A stretch of 64,000 bases of DNA from Agapanthus africanus. Its lineage: Eukaryota > Streptophyta > Magnoliopsida > Asparagales > Amaryllidaceae. The translations under genes were made by a program, and so were the position numbers. Positions within the stretch are counted from its first letter, which is position 1, and the number at the start of each line of letters is the position of its first letter. Where the stretch lies: assembly GCA_030015575.1 (NCBI GenBank), contig JASDDO010000001.1, positions 324,169,595-324,233,594 of the forward strand, written 5' to 3'. The notes below the pieces were generated by a model. It saw nothing but the letters and a program-made list of their open reading frames with translations. It was not told the origin of the DNA and did not search any database. Below are positions 23,640 through 33,472 of this stretch, one piece after another.

Positions 23640-24087
23640 CGTCTTGGCTCGGCTCTGGGTCGATTTTGGTGCAGTGTCTTTCTGGCATGGTTTTGGGATT
23701 TTTAAGATGGTTTATATGTGCCCAGATTTTCCAGAATAGAAATTTGTTTTTGGGGGCCTATAAATCCGTATTTTTATCGAACTTCACTACACTTTGACTA
23801 TAAGGGTTATATCTGTGATGTTAATATGTATTGAACGTCGGCTAATCGCTATATGTCGATTAGTCGGGGTTATACATATCTGTGATCTGTGTTTGATGAT
23901 GGTATATGTATATGAATGTGTTGGATTATCGCGGGTGAATAGCCGGGGTGGATGTTAGATGAGTGCTTCTTTTTCTTTCATTCATTGTAATATGTAAATT
24001 GTTGTAATATTATTTGTATGGCCGCACAACCGGGTCGGGGTTGTAGCCGTCATTGTATAATTCTTTTTACTGTTTTTGCTCCTAGGA

Positions 24088-24215
24088 TAGACCCATGGAG
24101 GGGGTGCACAAACTACCGGGTATCTCGAAGTGCCGAGTGGCCTACTCACGGTGGTGAGGGAGGTTGCTTCGCTTCGGGTACTTGGCGGGTAGTTTGCCGC
24201 ACCCGTAGGGGTCTT
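24088..24215 (+). other. LM1: leader RNA module, element A
   Basis: Outer stem agaccc with gggtct (24209-24214; the next base is changed). Inner 9-bp stem caaactacc (24109-24117) with ggtagtttg (24188-24196). Confidence 0.62.
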
Positions 24216-24369
24216 GGGTGGGGTATTGGCTATTCACCGCGACCGTGTAATCCGCTTTTCGTTGCAGGCTCGAACGGATTGCGGATTCCTAGTATATCCA
24301 ATGTATTCATCTGTGATCTGTAATATCTATCATTGCTATATATTTATATATGATAACTATTTAGGCGTT

Positions 24370-24472
24370 GCTTATGTTTTACAGCCGCGCTAGCCCAGCC
24401 CCCGCTCTGTCGTTAGTTAAGTAACCTAACGGGTGATGACGGGGCCCCGTGGCGAATGCGAATGGCATAAGC
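24370..24472 (+). other. LM2: structured leader module, element A
   Basis: Closing stem gcttatg with cataagc, ccccg/cgggg stem, hairpin cgttag/ctaacg. The catccgc/gcggatg stem seen in D is mutated on both sides here without restoring pairing, so that stem is the least certain. Confidence 0.62.
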
Positions 24473-24759
24473 GTACGTCATATTTTGGTTGTTTTCTGTA
24501 ATGGTAGGATTAAATGATGGGACGCATTAAAAGAACTAATGCAAGAAAATAAACCAAGTAAAACTCGATTGGAACACTTTGAAAACCACTCGGTTCTTTT
24601 CAAAACTAAACTTTTAAACGCGGAGCTTGAACCACTCCTTTTAAAAGCTATCTCGTTCCATCGATTATATCAAGTTCACTACGTTCACGGTTTCGCCAAA
24701 ACCATTCGTAGCCCTCCGTCATTCCACATGAATGGTCAAAAAGTATTCAAGCTATGTAT

Positions 24760-24953
24760 TTGGCCAAAGTCAAGGCATAGTGATTGGTAGCTATTGGGTA
24801 TTCATGTGCAGCATAGATAGATGCGTTGGTTTGGGACAGTCGTGCTGCCATTTTGGCCAAAGTCAAGGGTAGGTACGGGTGGGTCCAAATTAACCAGGAG
24901 AATGACGGGTAGAACTTGACATGTGACTTATGCTATTTTGGCCAAAGTCAAGG
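24760..24953 (+). other. TH: three leader hairpins, element A
   Basis: Three identical copies of ttggccaaagtcaagg at 24760-24775, 24853-24868 and 24938-24953, embedded in diverged flanks. Confidence 0.6.
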
Positions 24954-25420
24954 TCATAAGAGCATGGGGCAAAAATCCACATCGGGAGTTTCATAAGTAC
25001 TGAAACTTGCTAGCGCTGCATACCATTTGGAGTGTGATGATTCTGGTAGGATTCCTTCAGTTTTATCACGCAATGATATTTGGATCCCGATCCTACTGTG
25101 AGTATATGCTACTCCTCGGGAAAAATCTCACTTAACGATCAATGCAATAAACTTAGTAGGTGTCTAGAAAGGTGTTAGCGGGCTACGCCCACAGGGAAAA
25201 GAGGTTACTTAATTAAGGAACTTCGCGAAAGCGTTGGAAAACCTCCCTCGAAGTACCGACACTGGCCTGGCTGAACGGTTAAGCAAGTATTGTACGGTGA
25301 GATTGATCCTGACTAATCCTTTCTTTACGGTTTGAGAAGGGATTCGAGAGACAGTGGGAGCCATCCAGTTTAGACAAACTAAAAACCACTCTAAACTTGC
25401 AAGAGCATCATGCTAAAGTG

Positions 25421-25445
25421 TTTCTTTTCTCTCTCCTAATTGCAG
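25421..25445 (+). other. Candidate 3' splice site before gag, element A
   Basis: tttcttttctctctcctaat then tgcag|cgacc, AG at 25444-25445, 12 nt before the gag ATG. With the LTR donor it defines a 2,226-nt candidate intron (23220-25445). Confidence 0.58.
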
Positions 25446-25457
25446 CGACCATTCAAC

Positions 25458-25558
25458 ATGACCGGACTTAAGTTATTACTAGATAAAAACATATTGACAG
25501 GGCCAAACTACAAAGATTGGCTCAGGAATGTCAAGATGGCAATCACTTACGACAAGTT
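25458..25558 (+). pseudogene. gag: Element A gag, first 34 codons
   Basis: Gag start ATG at 25458; 101 nt are open, with GPNYKDWLRNVKMAITYDK matching D. Element B2 inserted in codon 34 after aagtt. The frame continues without loss at 45963, so the insertion is the only damage to this part. Confidence 0.88.
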
Positions 25559-27785
25559 TGTAGGGTTCCTAGGCACACTAATGAAGTCTCACAAGTGATC
25601 AAACATGCCCAATTATAAAATTTCATGTGCCTACAAACCCTTATACGGATCATTAACTAGATAATGAGGCGATGCAATGCGAGTAAACGAATTTAACGCT
25701 AAAGTAAAGGGGCTACAACCTTTGTAGATCCGGTCCTCCATCTCCATGGCTCCGTGATGAAGTCCCCTCGCTGTCCAAATCGAATCCATGACTCTATCAT
25801 CGACTTCATCGGAGAAATGGGCGGGCTAGGTCGTCGACTTCGATGCCGAAGATGATCTACGTCGAGGCATCACAAGATCAAGCTCCCACTTCACCAAGTC
25901 ATGAAACTGGTGAAGAAAACACCCTATACTACTTGGCAAGAGGTAGAGGATGAAGAAATAGGAAGTGGGTTCACTTTAGAATTGGATTTCTCACTCATTT
26001 TCACAAGTTGCCATTGATGGAGGCAAGCTTTCTTCATTGTTGAAGATGAAGAAGAAGAAGAAAGAATATATGATAAGTTATTTTCTAATAGAAAATAATA
26101 TGATAAGTATCATATTGCAACCATGGTTATGTGTAGAGAATAAACCAAGGTTAGGTGAATGGTTAGGTTAGGCAAAGAAACAAAAATGGTTGAACTTTTT
26201 CAAAGCTTCATGAAGCTTCAAGTAAATCCAAAAAGCAACCATTTCTTTTCTTGCCTTAAAAGGAAATAAATAAATAAATGAATAAATAAATAAACTAAAT
26301 AATCAAGAGAAGATTATAAAACCCTAACCATTCACTTAAACATGATTTAAACTAAACATACACCCAAACTAGCATGTATCATCAAACATGATACAATCTT
26401 GTGCACAAAAGTATATCACATATACAACTTGTGTATTTCAAGTGAGAAAATCCTTTTAAAGTGAACCAATACTAGTTAATGCAAAGTAATATATCAAATA
26501 TATAATTATACATTAAATCATTAAATCAATACTTGATTTAACGATCCGGTCATATCGCATATAACCGACTAGTATCCAATGTATCGGCTTATCGAATCAA
26601 TCTTCGATTCGATAACTAGGTTATATCGCATACAACCAATCGATACATTCATCGCGAGAATGTAATACGGTATCACATACACGCATTATTCTCGGTTCTG
26701 CACATATCTCATATGCGCTCCTATTTCGTTTCGCTTGAGCCAGGAAACCTCTGTGTAGGACTCTAAAGACTCGTCAATACGCCGGCAGCAGATGATGATC
26801 ATATCAAACACCCACAAGCCAAGCGGTCTGCTAAACGTAACGGCCACCCGGGTATTGAGCGATCAGAAGATCGACGAGCAAGCCCGCTCACACTCCTGTG
26901 AATCCAACCAGTAACATTTACCGTACAGTCCGGTCTGTTCGTCTGATATGTCGCATATCTCGCCTAGGGGTGGTAAACGTCAGACCCCAGTAGCTCGATA
27001 AGTAATGCCGACTTGAGGTCCATAACATTCGTGAAACTACTGATAACTCTTACCAGTATATCACGGCAACCCTGGCCAGGGATTTCCTGTTATGGCCAGT
27101 CGAGCATAGCGCAACATCAACCCCCAATACCGGGAGAGACAAATCCCCTCCTATCGCTCATTGCCTCCATGTGAATCGGGACTGTACCCAAAAACCACCT
27201 GTTTGCATGACTCAGTAGAGCCATGGTAGGGTGGAAATCAAAGCACAGTGGGAGACACACAAGACTCTATGACGATCTCGGGTCAACAGACTAAGCTGTA
27301 CCAGTGTCACCAGAGAACTGCCATCTGACGTGAGGTATAATACCATCTGGGAGTTCTCGGCGAGTCCGTTCAGTGTACCCAGTCTACACTGAGCACCCGC
27401 TTACCATCTCTGATGTCAAACACCAATGGATATGGGATCATCCATCGCCCATCACATGGGTCGAGAAGATATACGCTAGTCTACTCTGGAATATCGATGC
27501 CTCGTCTCGATATTCCCACGACTAGGAACATTGAAGGATGTACTCATGGACTATCCAGGCCCCACTAGTATGATCTGCATCATAGTCCTGGAAGTCGAGT
27601 ACACATCCTAAGGGCTTTATCAACATGTAATCAGAGAGACAGAGTGTATACATGTTGAGATAAAGAGCAACCAGATAGCGTACTATCATGTCGAGCAAGA
27701 AAATCCTACCTATATATGTCCCAGCATCCACTAAATATACATCCAATGTACAGTAATGGCCTCTAGGGCATACATATAACTAACA
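25559..27785 (-). repeat. Element B2 3' LTR with polypurine tract
   Basis: 2,227-bp LTR read on the minus strand. The tract atctcccacttgca (27786-27799), reverse complement of tgcaagtgggagat, adjoins it. The three AT-rich hairpins near the middle of B's LTR recur here with some lost pairs. Confidence 0.92.
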
Positions 27786-27799
27786 ATCTCCCACTTGCA

Positions 27800-28169
27800 T
27801 TACGGCCATCTGTAGCAGTAGTTGTAGTATCTAATACTCAACCATCCCCTAAAAGTCTCTCTTTGGGAAAAGGCCTTCGTGAGTGGATTCGCCGTGTTGT
27901 CCTCTGAGTCTACTCTCCTAACCTCGATCACCGTGGAGATCAACCATCTCCATGATCAGGTGATACTTCCTCAGAATATGTCTGGGTCACTGATGGGACC
28001 AGGGTTCACGGGCCAAAGCCACACTTCCATTGTCACACAATGGTAGGAACCTAGTTCATCTTATGAACCAATATACACCCAAACTGCCTCTTTGGTAGTA
28101 TCTTTAATAGCGATGTTACCAGCCTTTATCGTCTAGTTTGCCACGGTATCTACCTTGGAACTCATCCAA
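27800..28169 (-). pseudogene. Element B2 RNase H fossil, 3' part
   Basis: Minus-strand remnant of the RNase H end of pol. It shows SEDNTANPLTKAF-like coding matching the A and C tail DNTADPFTKA, with stops and shifts. It is cut off from the rest by element E, inserted after catac. Confidence 0.75.
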
Positions 28170-28174
28170 CATAC

Positions 28175-30301
28175 TGTTGAAGATAGTGCCCTCAGAGTCA
28201 ATTATTAGATCACAGGCACGTGATTGCAATGATTGAGGGAGGACCTGTCCCAGTAGGACAGTCTTACTCAAGATGATAGTATGCTATCTGGTTTATCTTT
28301 ATCATCGTGTACTTTTTTAGGTGACCTTACAAGTCGCTATTACACGTTGATAGAGCCCCTAGGATTCTTGCTTGACTACCAGCAGTATGAGGGCGATCAT
28401 ATACGTGGGAGCTGGGGTCTATAAGCAAATCCTTAAAAGGTCCCTAATCGTGGGATTTTCGAGACAGGGCATCGATTCTCCAGAGTAGACTAGTGTATAC
28501 AGTCGAGACCCCGACGAGGGGCGGTGGCCGGTCTCACAAGCCACTGGTGTCAGTTGGTTCACCTAAGATGTATACAGGTGCTCATTGGGTTATGAGTACA
28601 CCGGACAGGACTCGCCGGGAACCTGCTAGTTGGGATTATACCAGACGTCAGATAGCAGTTCCCTGGTGACATATGTACAGGTTAGTTCATTGACCTGAGA
28701 TCGTCATTTGTCTTGTGTGAGTTCCCACTGTGCTTTGATTACTACTCTACCACGGCTCAAAGGAGTCGTGCAAACAGGTTTTAGTTGGGTACAGTCCCGA
28801 GCCACATGGAGGCAGTGAGCGGATCTGCAGGGGTTCGTCTCTCCCGGTATTGGGGGTGAGGTCGCGCTGTGTCTAGGAGAGCCATTACACAAAGCCCTCG
28901 GCCGAGGCAGGAGATTTACTGGCAGGTATTCCAGTAGTATCTCAGGGTGTTCTGGGCTACACTCCGACACGACTTGTACCGCTTTTAGGGGTCTGACTTT
29001 TACCAACCCCCTAGACCCGCCATGCGATGCTCATAGACGAACGGACCGGACTGTACGGATATTGTCACTGACAGGCTCAGTAGGGTGTCAGGATGAGTTC
29101 GCTCATCGACGTCCCTTTTGGTCAATAGCTGGTGGCCCGTCACGTATGGCTAATACCTCTGACGTGCTAGTGGCTAAATCCACAGCCATAGTATTGACGA
29201 GTCTTTAGAGTCCACCACACACTCAGTTACTCAAGTTTCGGGCGAAACTCTGTAGAGGCCGTATGGAGATATGGCAGGGTTCGATCAGATATGTGCGGTA
29301 TTGCACGGATCGTGATCGGACGTTTTTTACTAGCCGGCTTTGGCTTAAGCCGGATCCTAGTATTAGACAGTGTAGATTTTGTCTCGTTGCATTTGTATTC
29401 AGTGGGAATACAAATGCGGGCATGTATATGCAGTAGTGGGGTCTTCCTGTAATTTATTACGGGATCGGTTTTCTGAAGTTGCCAATTTGCATTCCGTTCC
29501 GGCCGGTTTTCATTTGTTCCTTCACGGCCGGACTTTTCGATGGAGGGGGTTATTTGCAAGTTTGCAAATAACATTTGTGGAGGGGTTTTCTTGCTTTTGT
29601 GGCATTATGATAAGTTAAGCATCTTTGCTTTTTCATGATGGCTTGCTTTTTGAGATTAGAAAGTTTTAGAGTTGATTTGAATTGGATTTGACCTTGTTAT
29701 CATTGCTTTTGGATATGGTCACCCTCTACCTTTTACTACCATCACCTCCCTTCATGGTTGAGATTTTTATTCCCTCCACCATTTTTCATATGAAGGGGCC
29801 GGCCACACATTGCAAGAAAGAGGGAGAGTTTTCATTTTGTATGAGGGAAATTTCATGATCACATTTTTGGCTTGCTCATAAAATCCTTCTCACCTCTCCA
29901 AAGTTCATATTGATTCCTTCATCCTCCATGGCAACAAAACCCCAATGAGACATAGACTCTACACTAGCCTACAGCAAATCTTGGACGCGTCGGCTAGCCA
30001 ACATCGCGCCCGAGTTGCCTCGGTATAGAGGTGGGAGCCCATAAAAGAAGCCGGCGATGTGGTGCCCTTCCAGCGACGAGGTGGAGACCGGACATTCCGC
30101 GGGAGATCGGGACGACGGCGAGAAGACCGGAGGACTCGGATCACTCGGTATATCTCTCACCCCATCTCTAGTTTGCTAGTACAGTTTAATGGTTACGATC
30201 CGGGTTTATTGTCCGCGGTAGCGCCGGTTTAAAGTTAAGAAAATTTTTGATTCCGCATTTTGGCCTCGAGTAGACGGCCGGGGCGCTGCCGTGGCGCAAC
30301 A
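28175..30301 (+). repeat. Element E 5' LTR
   Basis: 2,127 bp ending GGCGCAACA. It holds the palindrome cctcggccgagg (28896-28907) where other families have ccctggccaggg. Candidate splice donor ctcg|gtatat with GT at 30148-30149. Short open frames near 29960-30160 are incidental. Confidence 0.92.
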
Positions 30302-30314
30302 TGATATCAGAGCC
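30302..30314 (+). promoter_or_regulatory. Element E primer binding site
   Basis: tgatatcagagcc directly after the LTR; one base from the tggtatcagagcc of A and D. Confidence 0.82.
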
Positions 30315-30512
30315 ACGCCATTAACCTAGTCTAGCTTTGTCTAATGTGTTTTACATTTCCGATCGAACAATTTTTCGAAAACCGTATTTTTCTTCACATC
30401 AGTTTCTGTCGAAATTTTTTGGAGTCCAAAATTTTTTCTGGTTGTAGAAAACTGATGTACTGAAAGTCCTAAGAACACTGGAAAAATTTGGTGCCCTGAT
30501 CCTTCCGTACGA

Positions 30513-30557
30513 CCGCGGAACCGCGGCCATAACCCCTCTTTTGCCGCGGTTCCGCCG
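30513..30557 (+). other. HP1: GC-rich leader hairpin, element E
   Basis: 15-nt arms ccgcggaaccgcggc and gccgcggttccgccg with one mismatch and a 15-nt loop. It starts 211 nt after the LTR. Confidence 0.62.
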
Positions 30558-31063
30558 CAGGAATGTGGATTCACGTCATCATTTTTTTTGCAGTGGGCTT
30601 GTGGGCTGGAAATAGGGGTTTTGGTATATTCCTTTTGGGCCCAGAATTTCTTTATGTGCTACAGTAATGGTTGGGGCCCACTTGGTAAAATTTGATCGAT
30701 CGGATGTTTTAAACACATTAGTTCACAGTATTTACATTATATCTGCGACCGTGAATGTCACTTGATCGGTAAATCCTGTCTAACTGCTATAGCCCTTTTA
30801 GACGGATTTGCGAACGTGACATTCACGTTGATGTTTTGTGATTTTGCTGTGATGTTGCGGATCGGTCGTGGGGGATATCCTGGATGCAATGCTAGTACAG
30901 TGTTTTGTTGTATTATGTACATTTGATATTGCGGGGCGAGCGTCCGACATGTGGACTGCCGTCACTGCCTGTTTGTATTATTCATTTGGGGCACGACCAG
31001 GTTGCGGTCGATGTACCCGTCGTATGTATATTTTACTTTCTGTACTAGGATTGCCCCGCGGAG

Positions 31064-31306
31064 GGGTGCACGGATAGCCGGGTTCTAGAGGGCAACGAGC
31101 CCGCATCTCATAGCATTGAGACGGAGGGGGCTTTACTCTAGAATTGGCAGAGCTATTCGCCGCACTCGTAGGGGGTACTGGTTGACCCAGGAGGGGTGCC
31201 CAAGTTGCCGGATTCTGTGAAGTGCTGGGTTGTCCATTCACGTTGCTGAAGGGGGCTGCCTCGCTTCAGGTTTTGGCGGGTGACTTGCCGTGCCCGTAGG
31301 GGTCTA
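31064..31306 (+). other. LM1 duplicated in tandem, element E
   Basis: The downstream copy has outer stem gaccc (31184-31188) with gggtc, and inner stem caagttgcc (31201-31209) with ggtgacttg (31279-31287). Its changes against caaactacc/ggtagtttg are compensatory or G.U. An upstream copy has the inner stem replaced by cggatagc (31071-31078) with gctattcg (31152-31159). Only E shows two copies. Confidence 0.58.
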
Positions 31307-31488
31307 GGATTTTCATTGCACATGCTATCCACACGACCAGGGGAACGTCGGGTTTCAGTATCGTCTCTATGAAACCCGGGGGTCCCAGATATCTGTATTG
31401 TTTTGTGATGCTGTACATTTCTGTGATGTTGCATTTTATCACGCCATGAGCGAAATATTATATATTGATATATATACTAGTAGATGTT

Positions 31489-31591
31489 GTATATGTTTTG
31501 CATCCGCGCTAGTCCAGTCCCCGCTCTGTCGTTAGTTAAGTAACCTAACGGGTGATGACGGGACCCAGTGGCGAACGCGGATGGCATATAA
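31489..31591 (+). other. LM2: structured leader module, element E
   Basis: Closing stem gtatatg (31489-31495) with catataa (31585-31591): two adjacent pairs are swapped against gcttatg/cataagc and still pair. The middle stem gtccc/gggac and hairpin cgttag/ctaacg are kept. Confidence 0.65.
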
Positions 31592-31732
31592 ATACATCAT
31601 TATTTTCGTTCTTTGTGGTGTGATCAATTGATGGGACTGCGTTGATTCGGATCAATGCAAGCTAAACAAACCTATTCTGTTGTTGTTGGAACATTTTTCA
31701 AAAAGCTGTTATTGCCAGGATGTTCACTTTTG

Positions 31733-31961
31733 TTTTGCATCGTGGTATTCGGTTGGAATATCCTGCTCCTCAGTCGACGAGGCAAGGGCCGAGATCCCTT
31801 CACCGGGAGCGACCCCTTGGACAAAACTTTGCGTCAGGGTAATAACTTCACTATAGCCGATTGCCTTTTGCTTTGCATCGTGGTATTCAGTTGGAATATC
31901 CTGCACCTCATTCTACGGGGAAAGAGCCGAGATCCCTTCACCGGGAGTGACCTCTTTAGCA
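31733..31961 (+). repeat. Leader tandem duplication, element E
   Basis: Two units (31733-31821, 31871-31961; period ~138 bp) with tttgcatcgtggtattc and gatcccttcaccgggag. Same duplication as in B and B2. Confidence 0.65.
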
Positions 31962-32108
31962 AAGGGTTTTCGCCACTATATTTTTATAAAAAGCTATGCA
32001 GTTCTTTCAACGATATCAAGTTCATTACGTTAAAGGTTTTTCGCCAAAAACCAGCCGTAGCCCTCCGTCATTTCTTACGGGTATTATTTAGTATTCGTGC
32101 TGCGTTTG

Positions 32109-32295
32109 TTGACTCCGTCAAGGCGTAGTGTACGGTAGCTAAGTGGTGCTTGTTTGTTGCATAAATGGGATTGGTTAGGACAGTCGTGCGGCCTTGTTGA
32201 CTCCATCAAGGGCACGTACGGGTGGGTTTAATGCAATCCAGATAATGACGGGTTGAACTTGACTAGGACTCTTTGATTTGTTGACTCCGTCAAGG
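32109..32295 (+). other. TH: three leader hairpins, element E
   Basis: ttgactccgtcaagg at 32109-32123 and 32281-32295, ttgactccatcaagg at 32197-32211. Perfect 5-bp stem with loop tcc in the identical pair. Confidence 0.6.
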
Positions 32296-32580
32296 TCACT
32301 TGGGTCCTAGGGGTAAAAACACACATCGGGAGTTTCTAAAGAAACTGAAACTTGCCAGGCATGCGCATACCTTCTGGAGTGTGGTGATTTGAGTGGATTC
32401 CGTCAAGTTATCATGCGATGATAGTTGGATCCCGATTCCCACTGATGAGTTGGTTTACTCCTCGGGTGATCCCGACTAATTCTTCTTTCAGGTTTGGAGG
32501 AGAATTTGACGGTACAGTGGGAGGTTTCCTGATTAGATAAAGTGATAACCATTCTGATCTAGGTTAGAGTGCACGCTGAG

Positions 32581-32607
32581 TGTTTCTTTTCTCTCTCTCT
32601 TTGGCAG
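32581..32607 (+). other. Candidate 3' splice site before coding region, element E
   Basis: A CT-rich tract then tttggcag|cgacc, AG at 32606-32607; partner donor in the LTR at 30148. Confidence 0.52.
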
Positions 32608-32728
32608 CGACCATTGACCCGACCCTACACTATGACTCAGTGACCAAGTTAACCGAACCTTCTTATAAGACTGGCTTTTGGATTGTCAGAGTTGCAGACC
32701 TCGTTGCCACTCCTACTTTTACCCTTTT

Positions 32729-33472
32729 CTCCAGGACACCACGTATTACTACGAACGTCCACTTCCATTGGACAAAACCATCGTATGGTTATATACGAAC
32801 TCGAAGGACTTTATTCGAGGATGGTTTCCGGTTCTGGAGAAAACGAATAGGACTATTCAGTTGTCTTTTCCTTTTACCTTCTCTCAGGTTGCAAGTACTC
32901 CTTGGTGTAGGAGATAGTACACCTATTACGCAAATTGGATAGTCTTCTTCCAAACCCTAGGCTGGTGCCGAACGGTAGGGAATGAAGAAAACCAGTTAGC
33001 CTAAACGGTGTACAGAAGGTATTAAGTTAAGACAAAGAAAGGGATTAGTAAGAGGGCAAAGTAAATTGCGACTGCTATTCACGACCAAACCAAGTTTTTC
33101 TTCGCCAATCCTAAAATCACCTTTGTATTTCTCCAGGACACTCCGTATCACTACGAAGATCCCAATTTTATTGGATAATCCATCGTATGGTTATATACGA
33201 ACTCGAAAGGAACTTGTTCCAGTTCGGGGATGGATCCTGGTTCAGGAGAAATAGGAATATGGTTTATTCGGTTGTCTTTTATCTTCACCTTCTCTCGCAT
33301 TGCGAGTGTTCCTAGGATTAGGAAAGTACACCCATTATGCTTATTGGATAGTCTTCTTCCAAACCATAGGCTGGTGCCGAACGGTAGGGATGGAAGAAAA
33401 CCTTTTGGCCTAAAGGGGTGTGCAGAAGGTAATAACTAAAGACATATAAAGGGATTTGGAGAGATGGCAAAG
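32729..33472 (+). repeat. ~400-bp tandem duplication in the gag position, element E
   Basis: Unit 1 (32729-33061) and unit 2 (33131-33472) share ctccaggacac, the hairpin tcgtatggttatatacga, tagtcttcttccaaaccnta and ctggtgccgaacggtaggg. Period is 402 bp, with clear divergence between copies. I see no resemblance to Gag of A, C or D and no long frame common to both units. Its origin is unknown. Confidence 0.7.

Noticed and set aside
26268-26300. AT-rich aaataaataaatgaataaat runs as a microsatellite locus
   Set aside because: Short, imperfect, and present at the same place in every B-family LTR; part of the LTR.
29959-30160. Overlapping short open frames with arginine- and proline-rich products, repeated near 37819-38010
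   Set aside because: They are copies within the two LTRs of element E, in GC-rich sequence on the antisense strand, with no domain.
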